Notes: generated by a model from the sequence alone, not told the origin. A DNA stretch of 64,000 bases from Mermis nigrescens (GCA_036768485.1 JAVLUZ010000142.1:17171735-17235734); one strand, 5' to 3'; numbered from the stretch's first letter, positions 48,348 to 56,958 are shown. A program made the numbers and translations.

Positions 48348-51300
48348 CGTTGTTGCTGTTATTATTTTTAAATTGCGACTGTTACAGAAGCTATGAAAGC
48401 CCTTTTTCAATGCAATTTACCTTCCGTTCAATTCTTTATATTAACAAAACAAGCAAGTATTCTGTTTGCAGAATATAATTCTTACATATTTACTTTTTTG
48501 AAACTATTTTCTAACTTTATCATCTAATTAAAAATTGTTAACATGATATCATTGTTTTCCATTCTGTCAAACATGATAAATAAAATAAATTCAAAAATAG
48601 CTCAGTTTTCACTTGTTGACGTAATGACAAAAATTCAATTTTCTGGCGCTATTAGAATAGCTGAATAAGACGGGAAGGAGGAAGCTAGAGTCGGTAGTTT
48701 TCGATAATATTCAAAAATGTAAGGGATCGAAATTTTGGACAGGGGTCCCTGCCACACCTGGGCGTGGGGGGTCTGCACCCCTCCCCCTCGAGAAACTAAA
48801 ATACCCCCTCCAAAAAAACAAAAATACCCCCTAGAAAACAAAATTGCCCCCCCCCACCCGAAAACAAAATACCCCCAGAATTCAATTTTCAAAAATTTTT
48901 TTCGTTTTTTCCGCAATTTTTTGATGCCAAAGGATAGTGCCCGATGAGAAACGTCGAAAAATGGTGTTTTTTCGCCATACCACTATTTTTAAGGCAATTT
49001 TTTGACCTTTGAAAAATCTTGCATTCCCCTAGAATTTTCTTGCTGCCCACGTATGGTCCCCGCTCCTTTTTACGGAAGGGGGATGTGCCCCAATTTTTGA
49101 TTGAAAAGTCCAAAAAACGCCTAAAAGCGTCGAAAAATTCAATTTTTTTCCGAAAATCGGGGAAAGTGGGACGACCAACTTTGTTCGGGGGGACCATACG
49201 TGGGCAGCGAGAAAATTCTGGGGGTGCAAGATTTTTCATAGGTCAAGAAATGGCCTTAAAAATGGTGGTATGGCGTAAAAAACACCATTTTTCGACGTTT
49301 CTCATCAAGCACTATCCATTGGCATCAAAAAATTGCGAAAAGAACGAAAAAATTTCAACAATTGAATTCTGGGGGGGGGTATTTTGATTTCCGGGGGAGA
49401 TGCTGCCCCACGCCCAGGTGTGGGGGACCCCCATCCCCCTGTCCCTGTTACATGTATGATATAAATACTGGCTAATCTCTGTCGAATTTTTCGCGTATTG
49501 TATGATATACGACAGGTTCACCGATAAATTACAGATGCTGCCAGCTTTAACATCGTCATATATACGTTTTCTGGCTTAGCGCCATACGTGGGCAGTAAGA
49601 AAATTCTGGGGGGGTGCAAGATTTTTCAAAGGTAAAAAAATGGCCTTAACCCTTTCTTAAGGGCACTTTGTGTAGGGTATTTCATTCAAAATCTCATTCA
49701 TATTCGAATTCCCCATCCTTCAAAAAGTCTCCCTGATTTTTTTCGTGACTCTAGCTACAGTAGGACGTGAGAAAAAAGTCCCATTTTTGGGACGGTCGTT
49801 AATAAGTTTGCATGCAGGACGCTCGTCAATAAGTGTACATCCCATTTTTGCCATCATTTTTGCATGGAAAATTTTTGGGATTGACGTTCTCTATATATTC
49901 TGATGTCGTTCCAAGGCGATTCTCTAGTTTAGATACATGCAAGGTACATATAGGTAGGTATAGGTAACTATGTACCTAATTGGACTGTAAAGCAGCTGGT
50001 TTACATAGGTAGTATCAGGGACGGATGGGGGGGGGGTGGCGACCGCCCCCATTGATCCGAAATAATGCGCAAATTAACTATTTTTGAGCGATATTCGGGT
50101 AAAAACGGGCAATTTTTCCGTCCAAATACATAAGGGTCCCACCCCCCCTTAGGGGTACCGCCCCTCCCCTTAGGAAAATCTTGGATCCGCCACTGGGTAG
50201 TATGTATATACGTACAATTCTAAGAGAGAATTTGAGCAGTTTCTGAAGGTAATAAAGGTCATGAAGACATCAAGAGAAAAACAGAGTCGCTTTTTCATGC
50301 TGTCACTTATGAGCGCGCGTCCCAAAAATGGGACTTTATTTTTCGACTTAAATTTCTCAACGGGTATTAGCCGCATTTTAATTATTGAGATACCATTAGA
50401 AAGCCCTGAATGAGCTCCACAGCTCGTAAAAATTCCTGATCAGAGAAACAAAAAATTGTGGAACCCGGGACAACCAATGCGGCGGACAAAAAGTGAGGTC
50501 ATTTCAATGCAGTATATTTCAAATTTCACACTACTAACATAAAAGAAAATGCACATAAACTTGCAGATCTTGGACAATGCTTTCGAATGAACACTCGCAC
50601 GCTATATAAGATTCCATCGTTCTTGAGTTATTTTGTAGCAAAGTTTGTGGAGGAAAATGGGACGGGCGTTAATTAAGGGTTAAAAGTGGTGGTATGGCGA
50701 AAAACACTATTTTTCGACGTTTCTCATTGAGCACTATCTATTGGCATCACACATGGGCGTGGGGGTTTGGGGGTTATGCACCCCCCAGAAGTTGAAATAA
50801 CCCCCCCAGAAATCAAAATACCCCCCCCAGAATCCAATTTTTGAAAATTTTTTCTGCTTTTTTAGCGATTTTTTGATGCCATTGGATAGTGCTCGATGAG
50901 AAACGTCGAAAAATGGTGTTTTTTCGCCATACAACCACTTTTAAGATTATTCTTTTGACCTTTGAAAATTTTTTAACACCCTACCCCCAGAATTTTGGTG
51001 CTACCCACCTATGATTGGCATCAAAAAATTGCGAAAAAACGAAAAAAAAATTTAAAAATTGTATTCTGGGGGTTATTTTGATTTCTGGGGGGTATTTTGG
51101 TTTCTGGGGGGTGCATACCCCCAACCCCCCACGCCAAGGTGTGGCTTCTACGGTAAAGACAAAAACACGGTCGACGTTTCTTATCAAGCTCTATTCCATT
51201 CGCATCAAAATAACTGAGTAAAACAAAAAAAGTCAATTAAATTTTCTGGTTTTCTAAGTTTCGGGATGCGGAAGCTCAGCAAATTGATTACCTACTTTAA

Positions 51301-51433
51301 TGATTCTTTATCATTCTAGATATCGACTTTGAAGATCAATGACTCAAATGATTGCTGGAAAAAGTTTTGCTCAAACAAATACTTGGGCTTCATACTCTTT
51401 TCAGCTATAGTCGCGGGAAATTTGTTAAAATAA
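25335..51433 (+). CDS. COQ2: COQ2 gene, whole span: 4-hydroxybenzoate polyprenyltransferase
   Basis: Joining 25335-25554, 30216-30382, 32821-32942, 33016-33101, one of 37270-37400 or 46799-46929, 47736-47924 and 51320-51433 gives 1029 nt, a 342-residue protein. Every junction has GT-AG and matching phase. The UbiA-family enzyme attaches a polyprenyl tail to 4-hydroxybenzoate (ubiquinone route) or, in the alternative isoform, is thought to accept 3-hydroxyanthranilate (rhodoquinone route), in the mitochondrial inner membrane. First metal-binding motif: N119-x3-D123-x3-D127 ([11 protein letters not shown]). Second: YDTIY(A/S)H then DKADD at about 235-247. The N-terminus is basic and low in acids, as expected for a mitochondrial presequence. 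Introns are 73 bp to over 10 kb and packed with transposons. Confidence 0.93.
26440..27400 (+). mobile_element. H repeat, copy 1
   Basis: It has text shared with 27990-28690 and, reversed, with 59320-59950: TTTGTACA-rich ends, CGACCTCTAGTAGTGCACTT near 26812, and AATCTTTGTACATGTAAAAA near 27307 followed by CCGAATACAAAAAACTG. Boundaries are approximate, no target duplication found, no transposase ORF. Confidence 0.5.
27990..28690 (+). mobile_element. H repeat, copy 2, interrupted by M1
   Basis: TTTGTACATGTATATACAAA begins near 28010. After the nested M1 it continues CGTCTTTGTAAATTTTGTAC, then a perfect GGCGCGAAGCGCC hairpin at 28468-28480, and ends near CCGAATACAAAAAAAACCGTG. Boundaries are approximate. 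Confidence 0.55.
28042..28299 (-). mobile_element. M1 MITE nested in H repeat
   Basis: Reverse-oriented: CATACGTGGGCAGCAAG at the left and CGCCCAGGTGTG at the right. The flanks GTCCCTAA (28034-28041) and GTCCCTGA (28300-28307) match at 7 of 8 bases. 258 bp, full core present. Confidence 0.92.
29590..29895 (-). pseudogene. LINE reverse transcriptase 3' end, second copy
   Basis: An open minus-strand stretch encodes [20 protein letters not shown] followed by a LNR-rich tail, closely related to the copy at 23571-24240. It begins abruptly near 29895, so it is heavily 5'-truncated. Located in COQ2 intron 1, antisense to the gene. Confidence 0.8.
30216..30382 (+). CDS. COQ2: COQ2 exon 2 (first Asp-rich motif)
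   Basis: Acceptor CTTCTGCTTTTAG at 30215, donor GTATGT at 30383. It encodes [17 protein letters not shown], which is near-invariant in COQ2, then a membrane segment and [13 protein letters not shown] with the catalytic N-x3-D-x3-D magnesium and diphosphate motif. 167 bp, starting in phase 1 and ending on a codon boundary. This exon alone identifies the family. Confidence 0.95.
30639..31153 (+). mobile_element. M2-related hAT-like element, long form
   Basis: It starts CAGGGGCGTATTTAATG and ends AGATCCGCTACTG. ATGAGTAC flanks it exactly (30631-30638 and 31154-31161). At 515 bp it is longer than the 177-188 bp M2 copies and shares only the ends, so it may be closer to the parent element. It lies in COQ2 intron 2. 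Confidence 0.9.
31671..32055 (-). mobile_element. M7 element, reverse
   Basis: The left end reads TATGCGTGTTCTGGG and the right end CCCATGCTGTACATGTATG. The flanks GTTTTGAC and GTTTTGTA share six bases. The body matches M7 copies elsewhere (GCAACTGACCCCCGCGAAAT, CAAAATAAGATC region). It is in COQ2 intron 2. Confidence 0.68.
32062..32280 (+). mobile_element. M6 element
   Basis: It begins TAACGGCTCGAAAATAAGG and ends CCTCATACTCGTA. TGGTTTTG flanks it on both sides (32054-32061 and 32281-32288). The internal text CCCGGCCATTTTTAGGGGG and GGGACAACCAGCTTT recurs in M6 copies at about 35324, 44352 and 58391. Confidence 0.7.
32821..32942 (+). CDS. COQ2: COQ2 exon 3
   Basis: Acceptor TGTCTTTTAAAG at 32820, donor GTGAGC at 32943. 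It encodes [20 protein letters not shown] followed by a glycine-leucine membrane helix. R-T-x-x-R-P-(L/I)-x-x-G is the conserved cytosol/matrix loop after the first Asp-rich motif in UbiA enzymes. 122 bp, ending after two bases of a Ser codon. Confidence 0.94.
33016..33101 (+). CDS. COQ2: COQ2 exon 4
   Basis: Only 73 bp of intron separate it from exon 3. Acceptor TACTAATTTAAG at 33015, donor GTCAGT at 33102. The first T completes a Ser codon. It encodes [20 protein letters not shown] followed by TYWPQVVLG, matching the family segment L-L-L-x-x-x-Y-P-x-x-K-R-x-x-Y-W-P-Q-x-x-L-G. 86 bp, ending one base into a Gly codon, which accepts either alternative exon 5. Confidence 0.93.
33558..34238 (+). 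mobile_element. M9 element carrying a nested M1
   Basis: It starts CATAGGTGCGCAAGG and ends CCCATGCTCATGCATG. The same opening text is found at 21709. The nested M1 at 33896-34158 splits it. Outer target duplication not seen. Confidence 0.6.
33896..34158 (-). mobile_element. M1 MITE nested in M9
   Basis: Reverse-oriented: CATAGGTGGGCACTGG at the left and CACACCCACGAGTG at the right. The flanks CTCTGCTG (33888-33895) and CTCTGCAG (34159-34166) match at 7 of 8 bases. Confidence 0.9.
34779..35056 (+). mobile_element. M1 MITE
   Basis: It starts CACACATGGGCGTG and ends GGTGCTGCCCACCTATG. The flanks GTTACCAG and GTTGTCAG match at 6 of 8 bases. It is in opposite orientation to the copy at 33896-34158 in the same intron. 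Confidence 0.87.
35324..35545 (+). mobile_element. M6 element
   Basis: It begins GATACATGTAACGGCTCGAG and ends CTCTTACATGTGTG. Internal text GTCCCCGGTCATTTTTAGAG and GGGAACAGCCAGCATT matches other M6 copies. No clear duplication. Confidence 0.65.
36123..36650 (+). mobile_element. M8 hAT-like element, long form
   Basis: It starts CAGGCCCGTATCCAGGA and ends CCTAAATACGGCCCTG. The flanks CTTTACTT and CTGTACGT match at 6 of 8 bases. It contains a GGCGCGAAGCGCT module at 36366-36377 and a CATACGTGGGCAGCAAG fragment at 36485, probably the remains of an M1 or M5 insertion. Confidence 0.72.
36821..36955 (-). mobile_element. M5 MITE
   Basis: CATAGGTGGGCAGCATT at the left and CGCCCAGGTGTG at the right. 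The ends resemble M1 but the body does not (GGAGGTCCGATGGGGCGG). The flanks GTAGTATA and GTAGCATG match at 6 of 8 bases. Confidence 0.75.
37270..37400 (+). CDS. COQ2: COQ2 alternative exon 5, Leu/Ser type (rhodoquinone-like, COQ-2e-like)
   Basis: Acceptor TATTTTTACAG at 37269, donor GTAAAG at 37401. With the Gly from exon 4 it encodes [20 protein letters not shown] and ends [10 protein letters not shown]. It aligns residue for residue, without gaps, with the exon at 46799-46929, has the same 131-bp length and the same phases, and joins exon 6 in frame. Family knowledge: in rhodoquinone-making animals (nematodes, flatworms, annelids, molluscs) the e-type exon replaces a conserved Phe by Leu and an Ala by Ser. 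Here residue 202 is Leu (Phe in the other exon) and 240 is Ser (Ala in the other), exactly this pattern. I infer that this exon redirects the enzyme to 3-hydroxyanthranilate for rhodoquinone synthesis under low oxygen. It could be a decayed duplicate, but the frame is open and all splice sites are intact. Confidence 0.9.
37590..37738 (-). mobile_element. M5 MITE
   Basis: CATACGTGGGCAGCAACC at the left and CACGCTCATGTTTG at the right. The flanks ATAAAGAC and GTAGAGAC match at 6 of 8 bases. It lies 189 bp downstream of the alternative exon at 37270-37400. Confidence 0.75.
39249..39869. mobile_element. pogo/Tc1-like non-autonomous element
   Basis: It starts CAGTCGAACTCGGATAAGTG and ends with the inverse, GAGTTCGACTG. 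TA flanks both sides (39247-39248 and 39870-39871), as for Tc1/mariner-superfamily elements. Subterminal copies of TTGCACTTAAGC recur on both sides (near 39294, 39309, 39327, 39718). 621 bp, no transposase. Confidence 0.85.
39943..41640. mobile_element. Foldback-like element with minisatellite arms
   Basis: The outer ends TAAGCCTGATTTATACTTCA and TATAAATCAGGCTTTA are inverted. Each arm first carries several spaced copies of TTTATACTTCACGCG-like text, then a 16-17 bp minisatellite: CCCGATTCTCCGACCGT on the left (40290-40500) and its reverse complement on the right (41160-41395). The arms even share an inverted interruption (CTAATGCTAAAAGAG against CTCTTAGCATTAG). The central 40510-41150 is AT-rich and non-coding. 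No transposase seen. Confidence 0.8.
42146..42384 (+). mobile_element. M3 hAT-like MITE
   Basis: It starts CATAGATGCATAGC and ends AAGTGCGTGTCTG. The flanks GTCAGGAT (42138-42145) and TTCAGGAT (42385-42392) match at 7 of 8 bases. Confidence 0.78.
44352..44559 (+). mobile_element. M6 element
   Basis: GTACAAATGGCGGCTCAAAA near the left end and ACTGTTACATGTATG at the right. Internal AGTAGCCGGCCATATTTAG matches M6. The left boundary is approximate. Confidence 0.55.
45537..45682 (+). mobile_element. M5 MITE joined to an M7 fragment
   Basis: CATACATGGGCAGCACCC opens it, followed by CTACAGTAATCTGCCGGAGG. It is the uninterrupted counterpart of the split element at 15597-16021. Upstream (45220-45350) is M7-like text (GGTTAAAAACGGTGGAAACG). 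The right end is approximate. Confidence 0.65.
46799..46929 (+). CDS. COQ2: COQ2 alternative exon 5, Phe/Ala type (ubiquinone-like, COQ-2a-like)
   Basis: Acceptor CACATTAAACAG at 46798, donor GTGTGC at 46930 (a weak match to consensus). It encodes [20 protein letters not shown] and ends [11 protein letters not shown], the sequence conserved in ubiquinone-making COQ2 enzymes including the human one. Phe at residue 202 and Ala at 240 are the ancestral states. It has the same length and phases as 37270-37400. Including both exons, or neither, shifts the frame before exon 6. It completes the second Asp-rich motif with DKADD of exon 6. Confidence 0.95.
47157..47551 (-). mobile_element. M7 element, reverse
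   Basis: CGATACGTGTTCACGGG at the left, CCCATGCTGTACATGCAT at the right. It carries AGTGCTTCGCGCC near 47336 in place of the usual hairpin. It lies in the 806-bp intron between the Phe/Ala exon and exon 6; ends approximate. Confidence 0.62.
47736..47924 (+). CDS. COQ2: COQ2 exon 6 (second Asp-rich motif)
   Basis: Acceptor CTACTCTTAAG at 47735, donor GTGTGT at 47925. It encodes 63 residues, [20 protein letters not shown] then TKPWLALF and two membrane segments, ending QITWQ. D-K-x-D-D-x-x-(I/V)-G-(V/L)-K-S-T-A-L-(K/R)-F-G is strictly conserved in COQ2 and binds the polyprenyl diphosphate through magnesium. Starts and ends on codon boundaries. An M1 element begins 20 bp after the donor. Confidence 0.95.
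47945..48241 (+). mobile_element. M1 MITE, complete
   Basis: It starts CACACCTGGGCGTGGG and ends TTGCTGCCCACGTATG. GTAACAAG flanks it exactly (47937-47944, 48242-48249). The left duplication starts 13 bp after the exon 6 boundary, so the insertion narrowly missed the splice donor. Confidence 0.95.
48295..48363. repeat. (TTA)n microsatellite
   Basis: About 65 bp of ATT/TTA units with a few CAT and CGT interruptions, in COQ2 intron 6. Confidence 0.95.
48753..49055 (+). mobile_element. M1 MITE
   Basis: It starts CACACCTGGGCGTGGG and ends TTGCTGCCCACGTATG. The flanks GTCCCTGC (48745-48752) and GTCCCCGC (49056-49063) match at 7 of 8 bases. It is inserted in an M6-like element (about 48712-49460). 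Confidence 0.92.
49195..49422 (-). mobile_element. M1 MITE nested in M6
   Basis: Reverse-oriented: CATACGTGGGCAGCGAG to CGCCCAGGTGTG. The flanks are G-runs followed by GAC on both sides, so the duplication is visible but the exact cut cannot be fixed to the base. Confidence 0.87.
49650..50679. mobile_element. piggyBac-like non-autonomous element
   Basis: TTAA flanks both ends (49646-49649 and 50680-50683). The termini CCCTTTCTTAAGGGCAC and, inverted, CCCTTAATTAACGCCCG begin with CCC as in piggyBac elements. GGGACGGTCGTTAATAAG-like text recurs inside. 1030 bp; no transposase frame remains. An M2 copy is nested at 50016-50195. Confidence 0.87.
50016..50195 (+). mobile_element. M2 MITE nested in the piggyBac-like element
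   Basis: It starts CAGGGACGGATGGGG and ends TGGATCCGCCACTG. GGTAGTAT flanks it exactly (50008-50015 and 50196-50203). Confidence 0.93.
50748..51013 (+). mobile_element. M1 MITE nested in M1
   Basis: It starts CACACATGGGCGTGGG and ends GGTGCTACCCACCTATG. ATTGGCAT flanks it exactly (50740-50747 and 51014-51021); the host sequence is itself an M1 body, in opposite orientation. Confidence 0.95.
51320..51433 (+). CDS. COQ2: COQ2 terminal exon 7
   Basis: Acceptor TATCATTCTAG at 51319, stop TAA at 51431-51433. It encodes [20 protein letters not shown] followed by [17 protein letters not shown] and stop. This matches the COQ2 C-terminus (x-T-L-x-I-x-x-x-x-D-C-W-x-K-F-x-S-N-x-x-L-G then a last hydrophobic helix and G-N-L). 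Phase 0 junction with exon 6. I see no AATAAA in the next 100 bases; AATACA near 51476 is a possible variant poly(A) signal. Confidence 0.95.
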   Translation: MSTLKINDSNDCWKKFCSNKYLGFILFSAIVAGNLLK

Positions 51434-52432
51434 TTGTTGTCATCAGATTGTTGATTTATGTGTTATTTTTGTGAAATACAATTGCACTGGATATTTTTAT
51501 CCTACGTTATGCGCTTAGAAGCACACGCACATGTGCGTACGTACCCTGTTCACTAGGCAGGGAGAAAATTCAGGGGTTTATGAGGTCTGAATAATTTTAA
51601 GTCAAAAAGGGCTAGTTTTTTATTTTCGGTATTGCGCTGTCATGTGCATGTGAAAGGGTAGCTCAGCAGCCGAATTGTAGTTGGTGTGATGTAAAACTTG
51701 GGTGCGGAACCCCAGTTACATGCACGCATATGCGTGCGAGTCTTCTTGATCCACAAGAATGTGGATAACCCCCAAAAATCGATAGACCTCCAAAATTGAA
51801 GTTTTCTGCTATTTTCAGCAATATGGACTCATCGGATTCACCAAAATTCTGTCGCTGCCTAGTGTGGTTGCACATGCAAGGCCCACCTCCAACTCTACAT
51901 ATGCTTGAGCATAGGAAGCTCACGAAAATTCAGGCCCACCTCGCAGAAATGACGTCACTTTTTGGTTCTGGAGGACCGAACCCGCCGCATATCGTAAAGC
52001 GCGCTAAGTTTATTTGTTAGAATGCGAGGAAGCAGCTTACGATAAGAAATGAGGGAAACAGATCAGAAAGATATAATAAGCAGTAGGTGTATACATATGT
52101 ACATACCTTACGTATGGTTCGTTGTACAACGAGAAAGTAAGAGATATATGTATGTAGGTACACTTAAACAGATACCTACATTGACTGTGTTAGGGAAAGA
52201 AATTTTCCTAAAAGTACGCATTTTATGAGCTAGAGCAACTTAGAACGTCGTAGAGTGCGGTTTTTGTGAGCTATCCTCACGAAGTTTCCGAGATATGGAG
52301 CTATTTATTTTGTTGCGCCTCTCCTCCCTTTGGCCGAATTCTGCATACGCGCCTGTAGTCATTGTCTGTTTCACACAAGTTCGGTCATAAATTTTAAAAT
52401 CTTTGACAATAATCTGACAGATTGCGATTATA
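51434..52432. other. COQ2 3' flank, unassigned repeats
   Basis: It contains GCACATGTGCGTACGTACCC near 51526 and GCAACGCATATGCGTG-like text near 51723, probably parts of another degenerate element, with CACCAAAATTCTGTCGCTGC near 51840. Near 52240-52290 is AACGTCGTAGAGTGCGG and GAGCTATCCTCACGAAG, which resembles the M8 core. No gene recognised. Confidence 0.45.
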
Positions 52433-52641
52433 CACACGTGGGGGAGGGTGTATGCACCCCTAGGAGGTCGAATTACCCCCTCCCCCCAGAATTCAATTTT
52501 TGAAATTTTCTTGCTTAATTTTTCGATGCCAATAGGTATTGTACGATGAGAAACGTTAAAAAAGATGTTTTTCGTCATATCATTTTTCGACCTTTGAAAA
52601 ATCTTGCACACCCCTAAAGTTTTGGTGCTGCCCAGCTATGC
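52433..52641 (+). mobile_element. M1 MITE, shortened
   Basis: It starts CACACGTGGGGGAGGG and ends GGTGCTGCCCAGCTATG, 209 bp with internal deletions. The flanks CGATTATA and CGATTTCT match at the first five bases. Confidence 0.82.
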
Positions 52642-52773
52642 GATTTCTGTAGCGTTGATCTGATATATAATTATTGTAACCATCGGCTTACTGCCGATGA
52701 AAATTCTTAAAATTTATGCACGAAGTTATGTGAAACAGACTGTACTAAACTATGTATACTGCTGAGTGCTGAC

Positions 52774-53016
52774 CACACTGGGCGTGGGGCCCGATAAACC
52801 AAAGTACCCCTTAGAAATCAAAATACCCCCAAAGAATTCAATTTTTAAAATTTTTTTTTGTTTTTTTTTCGCAATTTTTTGATGCCAATGGATAGTGTCG
52901 ATGAGGAACGTTGAAAAATGGTGTTTCTTTCACCATACCACCATTTTTAAGGTCATTTTTTTACCTTTGGAAAAATCTAGTACGACCCCTCAGAACTTTG
53001 GTGCCGCCCACCTATG
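52774..53016 (+). mobile_element. M1 MITE
   Basis: It starts CACACTGGGCGTGGGG and ends GGTGCCGCCCACCTATG. GTGCTGAC flanks it exactly (52766-52773 and 53017-53024). Confidence 0.94.
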
Positions 53017-53411
53017 GTGCTGACCCGGGTTCACCAGCTTAACAAATTAACATAACGGAAGATGCCTGGTAACAATACATAATACAAACGAAAAAAGCGG
53101 CAGCAGTAGATATACAATTTTCTTATCCCTCATTAGCAATGTAGGAATGCTTTTGAGATAAAATCCTCCCAGCGTGCTTGCATTTCAATGATTTTTATTT
53201 GATTCGCAATTAAAAATGCTGATTTTAGGATTAAAAAATTGAATAAAACCTTGATTAAAAATAGAAAATTATATATGTGAAGGATGAAATTCAATTCCCA
53301 GGGCCTAAACCCCTTTTTATCCCTCACACACAACCATGTGTGGTACCCACACATTGTCGTGTGCAGGTTTATTCCCCAGAATCCGGTAGACCCCAAAAAT
53401 CGATATATATA

Positions 53412-54773
53412 CAGGGTGTTCCACCTAAGTGTCACTGACTTAGTTTTCCTGCCATTAAGTCAATACTGATCGATAAATGATGAAACTTTACAGGAATCAT
53501 TCCTAGGCATTAGAATTTATTCTTACTAATTTTCATCACATTATATAAACCACGTCAATAATTATAAACTTCAACGTGATCACCACCATTTTCAATCATT
53601 TTGTGTAGGCGTTGACGATATTCCAAAAGAACCTTTTCTCGCATTTCTACTGTAACTTCGTCGAATGCTTGAATTATTCGATTCTTCAACTCAGGAATGT
53701 TTGTTGGACGTGTGGTATAGACCTTTGATTTAATAAAGCCCCAAAGGAAAAAGTCACACGGTGTCAAATCAGGTGATCGTGGTGGCCAAGGCATGTTACC
53801 CGATCCACGACCCATCCACCTGTTTGGAAACTGTTCGTCTAACCAATCACGAACCATTCGGCCCCAATGAGGCGGAGCGCCATCCTGCATAAAAATGACG
53901 TCGTTTTCAAGATTTTTTTCTGATAAAATTGGGAAGAATTGGTTTTGTAGCATGTCCAAGTAACGAGCACTGTTTATTGATTCATCAAAGAAAAATGGGC
54001 CAAAAACCCCATGGTGGCCAATAGCTGCCCAGACAGTCGTCCTTGGGGAATGAAGCGCTTCTTCAGCAATCCAGTGTGGATTATTAGGCGACCAATACCG
54101 ATGGTTATGTCGATTAACTCCACCATCCAAATGAAAGTGAGCTTCGTCTGAGAAAAGAAGATTCGCCAAATGATTGTGATCACTTTCCATTCTTTCCATT
54201 TCATCATGTGCGAATTCAAGGCGGTTTTGTTTATCTTCGTCGGTAATTTTTTGAAGAATCTGTATCTTGTATGGATGCCATTTAAGACCCTTTAAGATTC
54301 TATGAATTGTACCCAAACTAATCGTGAGGGCATTTGATGCTCGACGAATTGATGAGTGGGGATTTTCGATAAAATGCTCCTGAACCCGTTCAACATTTTC
54401 TTCGGAATGCGCTGAACGGCTCCGTTTTCTTTTCGCATCTGTAACTGATCCCGTTTCCATAAGATTTCTATGCCACTTGCGAATGCTGTTTTTATCAGGA
54501 GGATCGCGGCCAAACTCAGTACGAAATTTTCTCTGCACCATAACAACACTTTGGGTCCATTCAAACCATGCGGCTACTTTTGCACGTTCAGTTAAAGAAT
54601 AGGACATAGCTAATTTATCATAAAATAGCAAATGAGCTAGAGGTAGGTACGAAACTTTTACAAAAAAATCTTCCACGTGTACTCTATGTTTGTGTAAAGT
54701 TTCATTCAGATTACTTTAAAATTGTCAACTTTACACAAAAACAAAACCGGTGATACTTAGGTGGAACACCCTG
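53412..54773 (-). mobile_element. Tc1/mariner-superfamily transposon, apparently intact
   Basis: CAGGGTGTTCCACCTAAGT opens the left end and its inverse closes the right end (24 of 25 bases match including the flanking A). TA dinucleotides flank both sides (53410-53411 and 54774-54775). 1362 bp long with one uninterrupted transposase on the minus strand. The left flank is a short AT tract and the right flank a very long (AT)n tract, so insertion was probably into a TA microsatellite. Confidence 0.95.
53555..54676 (-). CDS. Tc1/mariner-superfamily transposase
   Basis: 373 codons with no stop or frameshift. Met24 (54607) is the more likely start because the family usually begins M-x-x-(S/Y)-x-x-E(R/K). 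Residues 26-80 form the helix-turn-helix domain listed as DUF4817 (KVAAWFEWTQSVVMVQRKF then FGRDPP). A second helix-turn-helix spans about 108-130 (SSIRRASNALTISLGTIHR). The catalytic triad appears complete: D177 in LLFSDEAHFHLDG, D265 in FMQDGAPPHW and D308 in PRSPDLTPCDFFLWGFIKSK. Spacing between the second and third Asp is 42 residues, wider than the 34 of classical mariner. It would cut and paste the element at TA sites. All features suggest recent activity; expression is not shown. Confidence 0.94.
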   Translation of the reverse strand: MEDFFVKVSYLPLAHLLFYDKLAMSYSLTERAKVAAWFEWTQSVVMVQRKFRTEFGRDPPDKNSIRKWHRNLMETGSVTDAKRKRSRSAHSEENVERVQEHFIENPHSSIRRASNALTISLGTIHRILKGLKWHPYKIQILQKITDEDKQNRLEFAHDEMERMESDHNHLANLLFSDEAHFHLDGGVNRHNHRYWSPNNPHWIAEEALHSPRTTVWAAIGHHGVFGPFFFDESINSARYLDMLQNQFFPILSEKNLENDVIFMQDGAPPHWGRMVRDWLDEQFPNRWMGRGSGNMPWPPRSPDLTPCDFFLWGFIKSKVYTTRPTNIPELKNRIIQAFDEVTVEMREKVLLEYRQRLHKMIENGGDHVEVYNY

Positions 54774-54774
54774 T

Positions 54775-56858
<2,084 letters not shown>

Positions 56859-56958
56859 TTACGGAAAAAACGAATTAAACAAATTAAAGAAAAATATACG
56901 AACTGCTGGCGGTCGGTACATTGTCCTGGCACAGCAAAAGCGAATGATGAGCAAATAA

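Larger units (their letters stand above)
48712..49460 (+). mobile_element. M6 element carrying two M1 insertions
   Basis: The outer text AATGTAAGGGATCGAAATTT at the left and CTGTTACATGTATG at the right, with GTGGGACGACCAACTTTG near 49167, matches M6. The two nested M1 copies (48753-49055 forward, 49195-49422 reverse) face each other. The left boundary is uncertain. Confidence 0.6.
49583..51143 (-). mobile_element. M1 MITE split by two later insertions
   Basis: Pieces: 49583-49649, 50684-50747 and 51022-51143. They read continuously (GCAAGATTTTTCAAAGG, AATGGCCTTAA | AAGTGGTGGTATGGCG, CTATTGGCAT | CAAAAAATTGCG, CACGCCAAGGTGTG) once a piggyBac-like element (49650-50679) and a second M1 (50748-51013) are removed with one duplication each. 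Confidence 0.92.
47925..51319 (+). other. COQ2 intron 6
   Basis: 3.4 kb, almost wholly repeats: M1 copies at 47945, 48753, 49195, 49583 (split) and 50748, a (TTA)n microsatellite, a piggyBac-like element and an M2 copy inside it. See separate entries. Confidence 0.85.

Noticed and set aside
51663..51923. Cys-rich 86-codon minus-strand frame that could suggest a secreted peptide
   Set aside because: It lies in repeat-like text shared with MITE ends; no signal peptide, splice context or family motif.
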